Origin: Ralstonia sp. ASV6
GTDB taxonomy: Bacteria > Pseudomonadota > Gammaproteobacteria > Burkholderiales > Burkholderiaceae
Reading direction: 5' to 3'
Assembly: GCF_016429285.1 (NCBI RefSeq)
Contig: NZ_JAELUI010000003.1
Span: 20,122-84,121 of the forward strand
Length of the DNA: 64,000 nt
The notes below the pieces were generated by a model. That model was not told the origin of the DNA. It saw only the letters and a list, made by a program, of their open reading frames with translations, and ran no database searches. Below, piece by piece: positions 25,084 through 38,190 of the stretch. The translations under genes were made by a program, and so were the position numbers. Every line of letters begins with the position of its first letter. The first letter of the stretch is position 1.

Positions 25084-25121
25084 ATAACAAAAAGCCCGTG
25101 GACACAAGGCACACGGGCTTC
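25084..25121 (-). terminator. intrinsic terminator of ssb
   Basis: On the minus strand AAGCCCGTG...CACGGGCTT (25112-25120 and 25092-25100) is followed by TTTTTGTTATTTG, 29 bp after the ssb stop. Confidence 0.88.
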
Positions 25122-25149
25122 AACCAACAAAAATTACACGAAGTAGGTT

Positions 25150-25716
25150 CTAGAACGGAATATCGTCGTCCATATCCTCAAAACCATTCGACGGCGCTTG
25201 CTGACGACGTGCACCGCCGCCCTGGCCACCACCTTGGCCGCCTTGGCCACCGCCTTCACCGCCGCGCGAATAGCCACCGCCGCCTTGCTGGCTGCGGCCA
25301 CCACCGTAGCCGCCACCACCGCCGCCGCCTTCGCCGCCGCGTGAGTAACCGCCTCCACCGCCGCCCTGCCCGCCACCGCCTTCACCGCGGCCGCCGAGCA
25401 TCTGCATTTGGTCTGCAACGATTTCGGTGCTGTATTGCTTCTGGCCGTCCTTCTCCCACTGACGGGTCTTGAGGCGGCCCTCGATGTAGACCGACGAACC
25501 CTTCTTCAGGTATTCACCGGCAATTTCGGCCAGGCGGCCGAAGAAGGCGATGCGGTGCCACTCGGTGGCTTCCTTCATTTCGCCGCTGGCCTTGTCCTTG
25601 TAGCGGTCGGTGGTCGCCACGCGAATGTTGGTGACGGCGTCGCCGCTGGGCATGTAACGCGTTTCTGGATCGGCGCCGAGATTGCCGACGATGATGACTT
25701 TGTTGACGGACGCCAT
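25150..25716 (-). CDS. ssb: single-stranded DNA-binding protein
   Basis: A 188-aa protein. The OB-fold DNA-binding domain occupies residues 1 to ~110 ([40 protein letters not shown]). A long Gly-rich linker follows, in which [11 protein letters not shown] occurs twice, then the acidic C-terminal tip MDDDIPF that binds repair partners. The linker is longer than in E. coli but typical for Burkholderiales. The start is ATG 25716. Classic neighbours uvrA and an MFS gene lie upstream. Confidence 0.97.
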   Translation of the reverse strand: MASVNKVIIVGNLGADPETRYMPSGDAVTNIRVATTDRYKDKASGEMKEATEWHRIAFFGRLAEIAGEYLKKGSSVYIEGRLKTRQWEKDGQKQYSTEIVADQMQMLGGRGEGGGGQGGGGGGYSRGGEGGGGGGGYGGGRSQQGGGGYSRGGEGGGQGGQGGGQGGGARRQQAPSNGFEDMDDDIPF

Positions 25717-25762
25717 GATGAGTTTCCGAAGGTAATTGAAGTGATGCCGCCGTAGGCCCGGG

Positions 25763-26947
25763 TTAGTGTCGGCGCAAAGCCGGCATCTGCATGGGGCTGG
25801 CAATTATAAGCCACGCAAGCGCGAGGCCAGCGCATGTCAGGAAAACAGCATGCTGCCCCGCGTGCAGCAAAATCCAGCCGCCGCCGGCACCGCCCGCAAA
25901 CAGCCCCAATGCCTGCGTCGTGTTGTACACGCCCATGGCCGCGCCCTTGCGCACACCCGGTGCGTACTTCGACACCAGCGAAGGCTGCGATGCCTCCAGC
26001 ACGTTGAAGCCAAGGAAGTACACCAGCAGCGCGATCGACAGCGCGGTCAGCGTCGGATGCACCTCGCCCAGCGCCAGTTGCGCCACCATGACGAGCGCCA
26101 CGGCAGACAGCAGCACGATCTTCATCTTGCCGCGCTTTTCCGCAGCAATGATGGCCGGCACCATCAGCACGAACGACACACCCATCACCGGCAGGTAGAT
26201 CTTCCAGTGCGAGTCGACTGGCAGGCCAGCGGCTTCCAGCATGTGCGGCAGCACGACGAACAACGCCGTCTGGGTGGCATGCAGGGCGAACACACCAAAG
26301 TTCAGGCGCAGCAGTTCAGGGTTGTGCAGCACCTCGCGGAACGGCGCTTTGACGTGCTCGGGCGGACGCGGCGCATTGGGCACCACCCACAGCACCACGC
26401 CGATAGCGATGACGGCCAGCACGCCAATCGCCAGGAACATGCCCGGCATGCCCACCCAGCGGAAGATGATGGGCGCACTCACGATGGCCACGGCAAACGA
26501 CACGCCGATGCTGCCGCCGATCATGGCCATGGCCTTGGTGCGGTGCTCTTCGCGCGTGAGGTCGGCCACGAAGGCGATCACCGCAGAAGAAATCGCCCCC
26601 GCGCCCTGAATGGCTCGCCCAACGGCAATGCCCGCCACGCTGTGCGAGAACGCCGCCACCAAGCTGCCCACCGCAAAGATCACCAGCCCCGTCACGATGA
26701 CAGGCTTACGACCGAAGCGGTCCGACAGCCAGCCGTAGGGGATATAGAGCATCGCCTGCGTAAGGCCATAGACGCCAATGGCGAAGGCGACGAGTTGGGT
26801 GTTGTTGCCGTCGGGTAGCGTCTTCGCGAACACAGCGAAGACCGGCATGATCATGAACAAACCCAGCATGCGCAGCGCAAAGATGCCGGCCAGCGAGGCC
26901 GCCGCGCGCAGCTCAAGGCCGGTCATGCGGCCGGAAGCGGAAGTCAT
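25763..26947 (-). CDS. MFS transporter
   Basis: About 394 aa with twelve hydrophobic segments and the MFS loop motif [15 protein letters not shown] between helices 2 and 3. The usual context next to ssb and uvrA is conserved in beta- and gammaproteobacteria, where it is annotated as a YajR-like drug/proton antiporter without the C-terminal extra domain; substrate unknown. The start is put at ATG 26947 ([10 protein letters not shown]); the frame remains open to 27052. It is divergent from uvrA. Confidence 0.88.
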   Translation of the reverse strand: MTSASGRMTGLELRAAASLAGIFALRMLGLFMIMPVFAVFAKTLPDGNNTQLVAFAIGVYGLTQAMLYIPYGWLSDRFGRKPVIVTGLVIFAVGSLVAAFSHSVAGIAVGRAIQGAGAISSAVIAFVADLTREEHRTKAMAMIGGSIGVSFAVAIVSAPIIFRWVGMPGMFLAIGVLAVIAIGVVLWVVPNAPRPPEHVKAPFREVLHNPELLRLNFGVFALHATQTALFVVLPHMLEAAGLPVDSHWKIYLPVMGVSFVLMVPAIIAAEKRGKMKIVLLSAVALVMVAQLALGEVHPTLTALSIALLVYFLGFNVLEASQPSLVSKYAPGVRKGAAMGVYNTTQALGLFAGGAGGGWILLHAGQHAVFLTCAGLALAWLIIASPMQMPALRRH

Positions 26948-27150
26948 GGATGGGGAGTCGGAAACAGGGTGCAGAAACCGCCGCAAAAAAGCGGCGGCAA
27001 GGACACTTGAACGATCTTTCGGACTGCCCCATCTGGGGCCGGGTACCCGCAAAACCGAAGTTCGGTATATTAGCAGGCTTACCCTTTTCCACCCCCTCCG
27101 CTGACTGCTGCACCCAATCTGGGCGGGTGGTCCTCAGCGCCAAGCCGCAC

Positions 27151-30015
<2,865 letters not shown>

Positions 30016-30038
30016 GGCGCGCAGGTAAGCCCAAGAAA

Positions 30039-30066
30039 AAAGCGCAGCTTCGGCTGCGCTTTGTCT
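30039..30066 (+). terminator. intrinsic terminator of uvrA
   Basis: A 10-bp stem AAAGCGCAGC/GCTGCGCTTT with a TTCG loop (30039-30062) lies 23 bp past the stop. It also faces the convergent Na/Pi gene. Confidence 0.9.
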
Positions 30067-30082
30067 TTGGCGAGGCGATCGG

Positions 30083-31756
30083 CTAATGCCCGGCGGCCGC
30101 TTCCGGTTCGACTTCCTCAGCATCCTTCATGCGGCTGCGGTTCAGGGCCCCCGCGGCATCCAGCACCGGATACGCAGCCGCACAGAACAGCGAATTCAGA
30201 CGCTTGAAGTCACTGATGATGTCCAGATGCAGCGAGCTGGTCTCGATGCTCTCGGCGGTCTGCTCCGACACGCGCGCCAGGTGGCTGCGCGCATAGCGCT
30301 TCTCCAGATCGCGGAAGTGCACCTTCTGCAGCATCAGCCGCTGGGCACTGGGCAAGTCGCCGATCAGGAATACCGACATCGACAGCTTCAGGTTGGCGAC
30401 CAGTTGCGTATGCATGTCTTCCAGCTCCAGCAAGCCGGCCTCGGAGAAGGTCAGCTTGTGCGCGATCTTCTTCTCGCGCACATCCTGCAGCAGGCGGTCG
30501 ATGATGTCACCGGCATGCTCCAGGTTGATGGTGACCGAGATGATGTCGGCCCATCGCTTGCCATCGCGCTCGTCCAGCGCCTCGTGGCTGAGCTGTGTGA
30601 GGTAGAACTTGACGCCTGTGTAGAGTGCGTCAACCTCGTTGTCGACGGCGCGTGTAGCCTGCAGCAGGCGCACGTCGTCAGTCTTGAGCACGCGCAGTGT
30701 GTTCTCCAGCATCTGCTCCACACGGTCGCCGATGCGCAGCACCTCGCGCGAGGCGTTGCCCAGCGCCAGCGTGGGCGTGGCCAGCGCAGACGGGTCGAGA
30801 TAGCGCGGTGCGACCAGCTCATCCAGATGCCGCCCACCCGGCAGGACGCGCGTGCACAGGCGAGCCATCTGGTCGGTGAAGCCAATCAGCAGCGCAGCCA
30901 ACGCCACGTTAAACAGCACATGAAACGCCACCACCACGTGCTGCAACGCCACGCCCGCATGCGGCGCCAACGCTGCCAGATGCCCCAGGAACGGCAGCAC
31001 CAACGCAGCACCCAACACGCGCGAGAGCAGGTTGCCCAGCGTGGCCCGGCGTGCTGCCTGGCTGGATGCAGGCGTGGTCGCCAATGCGGCGATGGCGCTG
31101 CCGATGTTGGCGCCCAGCACAATCGCAAAGGCCACCTTGACCGACACCGCCGCAGAGGTCGCCAGCGTGGCACAGAACAGCACCACCGCCAGGCTCGAGT
31201 AGCACAGCAGCGTGAGCACCGCGCCGATCAGCATGTTCAGGCCCGTATCGGCCGAGATGGAGCTGAGCAGCACGCGCAGCGCGTTGGCTTCGACCATCGG
31301 GCTGGCCGCCACCGCAATCAGCTCCAGTGCCAGCATGATCAGCCCCAGGCCGATCAGCACGCGCCCGAAGTGCCCGACCGGGCTGCCCTTGCGCGACAGA
31401 TGCAGGATCACGCCAAAGAAGATCAGCAGCGGTGACAGCCACGACAGGTTGAGCGCAAACACCTGCGCCATCAGCGCCGTGCCCACGTTGGCACCCAGCA
31501 GGATCGCCAGTGCCGAAGACACGCCCATCAGCCCCTGCGCAACGAACGCTCCAACAATGGTGGCCGTTGCGTTACTGCTCTGCACCAGGCACGTCACCCC
31601 AATGCCCGCCAGCAGCGCAGAGAACCGGTTCGACACGCTGCGCGACAGCAACCGGCGCAAGTCCGCGCCATACAAGCGCAGCATGCCGACCTTGACGGTC
31701 TGCGTGCCCCAGACCAGCAGGGCCACGCCCGAGAGCAGCTTGAGCAGTGTGTACAT
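30083..31756 (-). CDS. Na/Pi-cotransporter family protein with PhoU-like domain
   Basis: A 557-aa inner-membrane protein. The N-terminal ~320 residues hold two inverted Na/Pi (NptA/SLC34) repeats with the QSSNATATIVGAFV and LGANIGSAIAALATT signatures. The C-terminal ~200 residues are helical and PhoU-like (LEHAGDIIDRLLQDVREKK). Such proteins move phosphate, often in efflux, coupled to Na+. LysE follows upstream on the same strand, 15 bp away, so they may share a transcript. Confidence 0.92.
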   Translation of the reverse strand: MYTLLKLLSGVALLVWGTQTVKVGMLRLYGADLRRLLSRSVSNRFSALLAGIGVTCLVQSSNATATIVGAFVAQGLMGVSSALAILLGANVGTALMAQVFALNLSWLSPLLIFFGVILHLSRKGSPVGHFGRVLIGLGLIMLALELIAVAASPMVEANALRVLLSSISADTGLNMLIGAVLTLLCYSSLAVVLFCATLATSAAVSVKVAFAIVLGANIGSAIAALATTPASSQAARRATLGNLLSRVLGAALVLPFLGHLAALAPHAGVALQHVVVAFHVLFNVALAALLIGFTDQMARLCTRVLPGGRHLDELVAPRYLDPSALATPTLALGNASREVLRIGDRVEQMLENTLRVLKTDDVRLLQATRAVDNEVDALYTGVKFYLTQLSHEALDERDGKRWADIISVTINLEHAGDIIDRLLQDVREKKIAHKLTFSEAGLLELEDMHTQLVANLKLSMSVFLIGDLPSAQRLMLQKVHFRDLEKRYARSHLARVSEQTAESIETSSLHLDIISDFKRLNSLFCAAAYPVLDAAGALNRSRMKDAEEVEPEAAAGH

Positions 31757-31771
31757 CGGTTCCTGTTGCGC

Positions 31772-32392
31772 TTACTTGGTCAGCGCAACGCGCAGGCCCA
31801 GGCCGATGAAGATGCAACCGCTCACGCGATCCAGCCACAGCGATGCACGCGGCGTGCGGCGCATCCAGCCGCCCAGTGCAGCCGCGCACCAGCCATACAG
31901 ACTGAACACAACGACGGTCTGCGCCATGAACACGCCGCCCAGCAACAGCATCTGCAGCGCGGCATGCCCGGCCTGCGCATCAACAAACTGCGGCAGGAAC
32001 ACCACAAAGAACAGCGTCACCTTCGGGTTGAGCAGGTTGGCGAACACGCTCTGGCGGAACACCTGCCACAGATCCGGCGCTACCTGCAGGCCACCCTTGT
32101 TCAGGCCGACACTGCCTTTGCTGCGCAGCGCCTGCACGCCCAACCAGATCAGGTAGGCCGCGCCCAGCCAGCGGATCGCCTGAAACGCCAGGGGCGAAGA
32201 CTGCAGCACCGCCGCCAGCCCGAGCGCCGCCAGCGTTGTGTGGAACAGGCAGCCCGAAGCAAACCCGGCCGCCGCCGCCAGCCCAGCCTTGCGCCCCTGG
32301 CTTGCGCCACGTGCGATCACTTGCAGGTTGTCCGGCCCCGGCATCACCGTGATGGCAATGGAGGTCAGCAGAAACAGCAGCACATGGGGCAT
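31772..32392 (-). CDS. LysE/RhtB-family amino-acid exporter
   Basis: A 206-aa membrane protein with six hydrophobic segments and the family opening TVMPGPDNLQVIARGASQGR near residue 15. LysE/RhtB proteins export amino acids or homoserine-type metabolites; the substrate is not readable. The ATG at 32392 has AGGAGG upstream. It is probably the first gene of a pair with the Na/Pi gene. Confidence 0.92.
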   Translation of the reverse strand: MPHVLLFLLTSIAITVMPGPDNLQVIARGASQGRKAGLAAAAGFASGCLFHTTLAALGLAAVLQSSPLAFQAIRWLGAAYLIWLGVQALRSKGSVGLNKGGLQVAPDLWQVFRQSVFANLLNPKVTLFFVVFLPQFVDAQAGHAALQMLLLGGVFMAQTVVVFSLYGWCAAALGGWMRRTPRASLWLDRVSGCIFIGLGLRVALTK

Positions 32393-32518
32393 CGGCGCCT
32401 CCTGGCAATGGAAGAAAAAACGGAAGCGACCATGCTACCGCGCACGGTCACAAAGTGTCATATTTTTGTCACATGAGCGTATGCCGTGGATGCATCGCTT
32501 CAGGGCCGTCCGGGTACG

Positions 32519-33127
32519 TCAATGGCCGTCGAAATGACAGACCGTGAACAGCGGCAGACCGCCCTCGATCAGCAGGCGCGAGCCGCCCAGTTCAGGCAGG
32601 TCGACAATCGCCGCGCCCTCCACCACCGTAGCGCCCAGGCGCTCCAGCAAGCGCTTGCCCGCCATCATGGTGCCGCCGGTGGCGATCAGGTCATCGATCA
32701 GCAAGACGCGATCGCCGGGCTTGCACGCGTCGGCGTGGATCTCCACCGTGGCGCTGCCGTATTCGAGCGAGTATTCCTCGGCCACCGTGGTGAACGGCAG
32801 CTTGCCCTTCTTGCGGATCGGCACAAAGCCCAGGTTCAGCTCGTACGCCACGATGGAACCCAGGATGAACCCGCGCGCATCGATGCCCGCCACCAGATTC
32901 AACCCCTGCCCCATGTAGCGATGGATGAACACGTCCACCAGCACGCGCAAACTCTTCGGGTCCTGCAGCAGCGGCGTGATATCGCGAAACATCACCCCCG
33001 GCTGCGGCCAGTCCGGCACGGTGCGGATGCGCTCGCGCAGATAGCGCGTCACGTCGCCCAGCTCGGTGGACGCAGGCACGGACGACGGCGTCAGCAAAGC
33101 CGCCTGATGGTGAGGAACGTTGGTCAT
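32519..33127 (-). CDS. apt: adenine phosphoribosyltransferase
   Basis: Apt converts adenine and PRPP to AMP in purine salvage. The 202-aa product shows [17 protein letters not shown], the KKGKLP loop and the PRPP-binding [17 protein letters not shown] near residue 140. It has a slightly long N-terminus (~20 residues before the conserved [20 protein letters not shown]), so an internal start is possible, but no better ribosome site was seen. It is head-to-head with the DJ-1/PfpI gene. Confidence 0.96.
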   Translation of the reverse strand: MTNVPHHQAALLTPSSVPASTELGDVTRYLRERIRTVPDWPQPGVMFRDITPLLQDPKSLRVLVDVFIHRYMGQGLNLVAGIDARGFILGSIVAYELNLGFVPIRKKGKLPFTTVAEEYSLEYGSATVEIHADACKPGDRVLLIDDLIATGGTMMAGKRLLERLGATVVEGAAIVDLPELGGSRLLIEGGLPLFTVCHFDGH

Positions 33128-33237
33128 GACTGGAATGGGAAAAGACGATCAGCAATCGGCGTGTAGTAGCCGGCTACCACCCACGGCAGGCGGCGCGTCA
33201 CCACAATGGGCAGACCGCAACCATACAGGAGACAACC

Positions 33238-33816
33238 GTGGCGAAAAAGATTCTGATGCTGGTGGGCGACTATGTCGAAGACTACGAAGTGATGGTGCCC
33301 TTCCAGGCCCTGCAGATGGTCGGCCACACGGTGCATGCGGTCTGCCCCGACAAGCGCGCCGGCGACTCCGTTGCGACCGCGGTGCACGACTTCGAGGGGG
33401 CGCAGACGTACTCCGAAAAGCCCGGCCACCGTTTCACCCTCAACACCACCTTTGCCGAGGTTGACCCGGCGGCGTATGACGCACTCGTCGTGCCCGGCGG
33501 CCGTGCGCCCGAATACCTGCGCCTGAACACCCGTGTGCTCGACATCGTGCGCCACTTCGCCCGCGCCGATAAACCCATCGCGGCCATCTGCCACGGGGCG
33601 CAGTTGCTGTCGGCGGCAGGCGTGCTGGAGGGCAAGGCGTGTTCGGCATATCCGGCGTGTGGTCCGGAAGTCACCGCAGCGGGCGGCACATTCCAGGATA
33701 TCCCCGTCGATCAGGCCCACACCGACGGCAAGCTGGTAACCGCCCCCGCCTGGCCGGCGCATCCCGCGTGGCTGGCACAGTTTCTTGAAGTCCTGGGGAC
33801 ACGGGTTCTACACTGA
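33238..33816 (+). CDS. DJ-1/PfpI family protein
   Basis: A 192-aa cytosolic protein of the DJ-1/PfpI superfamily. The nucleophile cysteine is in [10 protein letters not shown] near residue 120 and the acidic loop residue lies near DYVEDYE at the N-terminus. These proteins act as glyoxalase/deglycase-like or stress proteins; the exact activity is uncertain. Translation starts at a GTG (33238) with CAGGAGA upstream. Confidence 0.9.
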   Translation: MAKKILMLVGDYVEDYEVMVPFQALQMVGHTVHAVCPDKRAGDSVATAVHDFEGAQTYSEKPGHRFTLNTTFAEVDPAAYDALVVPGGRAPEYLRLNTRVLDIVRHFARADKPIAAICHGAQLLSAAGVLEGKACSAYPACGPEVTAAGGTFQDIPVDQAHTDGKLVTAPAWPAHPAWLAQFLEVLGTRVLH

Positions 33817-33870
33817 TCGGGCTGCCCGCCGGTTGCTCATCCGTGGGCGCCTTATTCGGGAGACCCGGCA

Positions 33871-34275
33871 ATGTGCGAAATCTTCATCCGCGCCAATCCC
33901 CACTCGTACGACACCCTGGCCCGCTCGCTGCGCCTGCACGGCGTGGCGACCAGCGTGCGCCTGGAGTGCCTGTTCTGGGAGGTGCTGGAAGAAATTGGCC
34001 AGCGCGATGGCCTGACGGTCAGCCAGCTCATCAGCAAGCTGTATGACGAATTGCTGGAGCACCGGGGCGAAGTCGCCAACTTCGCCTCGTTCCTGCGCGT
34101 CTGCTGCCTGCGGTATCTGATGCTGCAGCAGGGTGGGCGCATTCCGGCCGATACGCGCGTGTCAATCCGTTCGCTGGATGCCGCTGCCGTGCTGGCGGGC
34201 CTGCCACCAAGCCTGGCTGACACCCCGCCGCCACGCCGCTCACGCGGGCCGCTGCTGGAGGCGCTCGCGAAGTAG
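33871..34275 (+). CDS. ribbon-helix-helix domain protein (RHH_4-like)
   Basis: A 134-aa protein whose central part TSVRLECLFWEVLEEIGQRD followed by GLTVSQLISKLYDELLE reads as a ribbon-helix-helix DNA-binding unit of the RHH_4 type. An N-terminal ~25-residue segment (MCEIFIRANPHSYDTLARSL) and a Pro/Arg-rich tail flank it. Probably a small transcriptional regulator; target unknown. It starts 54 bp after the DJ-1 gene, with GGGAGAC before ATG 33871. Confidence 0.75.
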   Translation: MCEIFIRANPHSYDTLARSLRLHGVATSVRLECLFWEVLEEIGQRDGLTVSQLISKLYDELLEHRGEVANFASFLRVCCLRYLMLQQGGRIPADTRVSIRSLDAAAVLAGLPPSLADTPPPRRSRGPLLEALAK

Positions 34276-34285
34276 CGCGCCAGAT

Positions 34286-36265
34286 TCAACGCGGCGAGAG
34301 CCGCTCCTCCGCCATCTGCAGCCCCTCGGGGGTGCCACGCAACACGACGATATCGCCAAGCTCCAGCACCGTATCCGGGTCCGGATCAAGCGCGCGGATA
34401 CCCTGGCGCCGGATCGCCGTCACCGACGTCTTGAAGGTCTCCAGCCCCATCGTGCCGAGCTTGCGGCCGATGGCGGGTGAGCCCTTGGCCAGCGGCACCG
34501 AATGCAGGCGCACGGCGTCGCGCTCGAGCATGTCTTCTTCATCGTCCTGGCCGTGGAAGTAGCCGCGCAGCAGGCTGTAGCGCGCGTCGCGCATTTCCTG
34601 TGCCCGACGCACCACGCGGCGCAGCGGCACGCCCAGCAGCACCAGCGCGTGCGACGCCAGCATCAGGCTCCCTTCGATGATCTCGGGCACAACCTCGGTG
34701 GCGCCGGCCTGCTGCAAGCGGTCGAGGTCGGCATCGTCAATCGTGCGCACGATCACGGGCAGGGTTGGCTCCAATGCCTGCACGTGGTGCAGTACCTTCA
34801 GCGCCGAGGCCGTATCCGCATAGGTGATGGCCACCGCCGCCGCGCGGTGAATACCCGCGGCCACCAGCGACTCACGCCGTGCCGCGTCGCCATAGACCAC
34901 ATGTTCGCCGGCCGCTGCGGCATCCCGCACGCGATCCGGGTCCAGGTCGAGCGCCATGTAGCCGATCCCTTCCTGCTCCACCATGTGTGCCAGGTTCTGG
35001 CCACTGCGCCCGTAGCCGCAAATGATGACGTGGCGCTCGGTGGCAATGCTCTGCGCAGCGATCTTGGTCATCGCCAGCGATTGCAGCAACCAATCCGTAC
35101 GCGAGAACCGCATGGCGATCACATCGCTGTACTGGATCAGGAACGGCGCAATCAGCATCGACAGCAGCATCGCCGCCAGAATGGCCTGGCCGAGCACCGG
35201 GTCGATCAGGTGCATGCCGTCGATCTGGTTGAGCAGCACGAAGCCGAACTCGCCGGCCTGCGCCAGCCCCAGCGCCGTGCGGATCGCCGCACCACCGCCC
35301 GAGCCAAAGCCACGCGCAAGGAAAGCAATCAGTATGAACTTGAACAGCACCGGCCCGGTCACCAGCGCCAGCACCAGCGCCCAGTGCTCGACCACCACGC
35401 GCGGGTCCAGCAGCATGCCCACCGTCACAAAGAACAAGCCCAGCAGCACGTCGCGGAACGGCTTGATGTCTTCTTCCACCTGCAGCTTGTACGGCGTTTC
35501 CGACACCAGCATGCCGGCCAGAAACGCACCCAGCGCCATCGACAACCCCAGCCGCTCGGTCAGCGCTGCCATGCCCAGCGTCACCAGCAGCAGGTTCAGC
35601 ATGAACAGTTCCTGCGATCGGCGCGCCGCCACCAGGTGGAACCAGCGCGACAGCAGCTTCTGCCCCAGGAACAGGATCAGCACCAGCGCAACGGTGATCT
35701 TCACCGCCGCAATGGACAGCGCCAACACCAGATCGGTGGGGTTCTTGCCCAGCGACGGCACCACGATCAGCAGCAGCACCACGGCCAGATCCTGGAACAG
35801 CAGCACGCTGATGATGTTGCGGCCGTGCTCGGTTTCAAGCTGCAGCCGCTCGGCCAGCATCTTCGAGACGATGGCCGTGGACGACATTGCCAGTGCGCCG
35901 CCCAGCGCCAAGCCCGCCTGCCACGACAGCGGGTACCAGCGCGATAGCAGCATGGTGATCGGCACCGTCAGCAGCATGGTCAGCGCCACCTGCGACGCGC
36001 CCAGCCCAAACACCTGACGCCGCATCGAGCGCAGCTTGGCGAGGTTGAACTCCAGCCCGATCGAGAACATCAGAAACACCACGCCAAACTCGGCGAGGTA
36101 GCGCGTCTGCGCAGAATCGGACTCCAGCCCCGTCGCCTTCGGTCCGATCAGCACGCCCACCACCAGGTAGGCCAGCATTGGCGGCAACTGCAGCATGCGG
36201 AACAGCACCACGCCGATCACGGCGGCGGCCAACAACACGAGGGTGAGTTCCAGCGGCGAATGCAT
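34286..36265 (-). CDS. CPA2-family monovalent cation:proton antiporter with TrkA-N and TrkA-C domains (KefB/YbaL-like)
   Basis: A 659-aa inner-membrane protein. About 390 residues form the Na+/H+-exchanger-type membrane domain (FGVVFLMFSIGLEFNLAKLR; LFFVTVGMLLDP). A cytosolic Rossmann TrkA-N domain follows (VIICGYGRSGQNLAHMVEQE, near 415), then a TrkA-C domain at the C-terminus (DPDTVLELGDIVVLRGTPEG). It exchanges K+ or Na+ for protons, gated by nucleotides or thiols. Divergent from kdsD, the equivalent place of antiporter yrbG in E. coli. Confidence 0.93.
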   Translation of the reverse strand: MHSPLELTLVLLAAAVIGVVLFRMLQLPPMLAYLVVGVLIGPKATGLESDSAQTRYLAEFGVVFLMFSIGLEFNLAKLRSMRRQVFGLGASQVALTMLLTVPITMLLSRWYPLSWQAGLALGGALAMSSTAIVSKMLAERLQLETEHGRNIISVLLFQDLAVVLLLIVVPSLGKNPTDLVLALSIAAVKITVALVLILFLGQKLLSRWFHLVAARRSQELFMLNLLLVTLGMAALTERLGLSMALGAFLAGMLVSETPYKLQVEEDIKPFRDVLLGLFFVTVGMLLDPRVVVEHWALVLALVTGPVLFKFILIAFLARGFGSGGGAAIRTALGLAQAGEFGFVLLNQIDGMHLIDPVLGQAILAAMLLSMLIAPFLIQYSDVIAMRFSRTDWLLQSLAMTKIAAQSIATERHVIICGYGRSGQNLAHMVEQEGIGYMALDLDPDRVRDAAAAGEHVVYGDAARRESLVAAGIHRAAAVAITYADTASALKVLHHVQALEPTLPVIVRTIDDADLDRLQQAGATEVVPEIIEGSLMLASHALVLLGVPLRRVVRRAQEMRDARYSLLRGYFHGQDDEEDMLERDAVRLHSVPLAKGSPAIGRKLGTMGLETFKTSVTAIRRQGIRALDPDPDTVLELGDIVVLRGTPEGLQMAEERLSPR

Positions 36266-36586
36266 GCAGCGCGAAAAAACAGGCGAAAGGGGTTGGACAG
36301 GGTGGACGATACCCGCGCATCAGGACGGTGCACACGGCAAACATGTCGCAGGCAGCACGCAGCGCGCTGCAAGACCGATGCCAGGGTATAGACGAAGAAC
36401 GCGATACGCGGGACGCCGTAGAGCAAAAAATGACGGCGTGGCGACGGGAAGAAAAGTGGTTTGAAAGCTGAATGCCGCGGCGCAGCAAACCGGAGCGCCC
36501 GCACGCTCCGCAACTCCCCGCAAGCCCAGGCCCAAAGCGCGGCAAGCGGCCGAGACCAGTGTCAATCGTTGTTATACTTCGCCGCC
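36266..36586. other. 321-bp divergent intergenic region between the antiporter gene and kdsD
   Basis: No gene is seen. A -10-like TATACT (36573-36578) lies only 9 bp before the kdsD ATG, so if used the kdsD transcript would be nearly leaderless. No matching -35 and no clear operator or terminator were found. Confidence 0.4.
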
Positions 36587-37570
36587 ATGATAGCGAATTT
36601 CAACCCAGATCGAGCGCTTGCGCTGGCGCAGCAAACCTTCGACATCGAAGCGCAAGCCGTACTCGGTCTCAAATCCCAAGTGTCCGCCGACTTTGCCCGC
36701 GCGGTCGAGATGGTGCTCGGCTGCACGGGGCGCGTGGTCGTCTCGGGCATGGGCAAGTCCGGTCACATTGCGCGCAAGATCGCAGCCACGCTGGCCTCGA
36801 CCGGCACGCCCGCCTTTTTCGTGCACCCGGCAGAAGCCAGCCATGGCGACCTCGGCATGGTCACGCGTGACGACGTCTTCATCGGCTTTTCCAACTCCGG
36901 CGAGGTATCGGAGCTGAACGCCATCCTGCCGCTCATCAAGCGGTTGGGCGCCAAGCTGATCGCCGTCACGGGCAACCCGGAATCCTCCCTCGGCAAGCAT
37001 GCCGATGTGGTGCTCAATTCGCACGTCGACGTCGAGGCCTGCCCGCTGAACCTGGCGCCGACGGCCAGCACCACCGCCCAGATCGCGCTGGGTGATGCGC
37101 TGGCCGTGGCCGTGCTCGATGCACGCGGCTTTGGCGCGGAAGACTTCGCCCGCTCGCACCCGGGCGGCTCGCTCGGCCGCAAGCTGCTCACACACGTGCG
37201 TGACGTCATGCGCGCCGGCGATGCCGTGCCGCGCGTGCTGGAAGACACGCCGCTGTCGCAGGCGCTGATGGAAATCACCCGCAAGGGCATGGCGATGACC
37301 GCCGTGGTCGACGCCGACGGCCACGCCGTGGGCGTCTTCACCGATGGCGACCTGCGCCGCCTACTGGAAACCCCACGCGACTGGCGTACCGTACCGATGG
37401 CCGAGGTCATGCACCGCAACCCGCGCTCGATCGGCCCGGACCAGCTTGCCGTCGAGGCCGTTGAAGTCATGGAAACGCACCGCATCAACCAGCTATTGGT
37501 GGTCGATGCCGCCGGCATGCTGGTGGGCGCCCTGCACATCCACGATCTGACGCGCGCCAAGGTCATCTGA
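36587..37570 (+). CDS. kdsD: D-arabinose 5-phosphate isomerase
   Basis: KdsD (KpsF/GutQ family) makes arabinose-5-phosphate, the first committed precursor of Kdo for LPS. The 327-aa product has an N-terminal SIS sugar-isomerase domain (VVVSGMGKSGHIARKIAATL; GFSNSGEVSELN; the catalytic histidine region RSHPGGSLGR) and two C-terminal CBS domains (from about residue 205). The start is ATG 36587. First gene of the kds-lpt-rpoN block. Confidence 0.96.
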   Translation: MIANFNPDRALALAQQTFDIEAQAVLGLKSQVSADFARAVEMVLGCTGRVVVSGMGKSGHIARKIAATLASTGTPAFFVHPAEASHGDLGMVTRDDVFIGFSNSGEVSELNAILPLIKRLGAKLIAVTGNPESSLGKHADVVLNSHVDVEACPLNLAPTASTTAQIALGDALAVAVLDARGFGAEDFARSHPGGSLGRKLLTHVRDVMRAGDAVPRVLEDTPLSQALMEITRKGMAMTAVVDADGHAVGVFTDGDLRRLLETPRDWRTVPMAEVMHRNPRSIGPDQLAVEAVEVMETHRINQLLVVDAAGMLVGALHIHDLTRAKVI

Positions 37571-37586
37571 GCCTGACACTTCGCTG

Positions 37587-38186
37587 ATGTCCACCCCGGC
37601 TGAATCCCCCGTCCACAGCAACATCGACGCATGCTTTCCACAAGCGATGGAACGCGCCGCGCGCGTGCGCCTGATGATTTTCGATGTGGATGGCGTGCTG
37701 ACCGACGGCTGCCTGCTGGTCGGCCCCGAGGGCGAGATCAGCAAGGCCTTCGACACGCTCGACGGCCACGGTATCAAGCTACTGGCCCAGGCGGGCATCA
37801 CGCCGGCCATCATCACCGGCCGGCAATCCGAGATCGTGGCCTGGCGCGCCGGGGAACTCGGCATCGAACATCTGTACCAAGGCGTAGCCGATAAGCGCGA
37901 GGCGTTTGCCCACCTGCTGACTGCCACTGAACTGCAACCGCAGGATGCCGGCTACATGGGCGACGACTGGCCCGACCTGCCGGTGATGGCGCGGGTGGGC
38001 TTTGCCGCCTGCCCCGCCCAGGCCCACATCGAACTGCGCAACCGCGCCCACTATGTCGCCCAGGCGACTGGCGGCCGCGGCGCCGTGCGTGAAGTGGCTG
38101 ACCTGATCCTCAAGGCCCAGGGCGCCTACGACAACCTGCTCGCCCAAATGCTGCCAACCCCACTGCAGGCCCCGCAAACTTTCTGA
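37587..38186 (+). CDS. kdsC: 3-deoxy-D-manno-octulosonate 8-phosphate phosphatase
   Basis: A 199-aa HAD-superfamily phosphatase that releases Kdo from Kdo-8-phosphate. The HAD motifs are complete: nucleophile motif FDVDGVLTDG near residue 31, threonine motif IITGRQSE near 75, and the MGDDWPDLPVM metal motif near 128. It lacks a large cap, as expected for this tetrameric family. It starts 16 bp after kdsD and ends 4 bp before lptC. Confidence 0.96.
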   Translation: MSTPAESPVHSNIDACFPQAMERAARVRLMIFDVDGVLTDGCLLVGPEGEISKAFDTLDGHGIKLLAQAGITPAIITGRQSEIVAWRAGELGIEHLYQGVADKREAFAHLLTATELQPQDAGYMGDDWPDLPVMARVGFAACPAQAHIELRNRAHYVAQATGGRGAVREVADLILKAQGAYDNLLAQMLPTPLQAPQTF

Positions 38187-38190
38187 CCCC

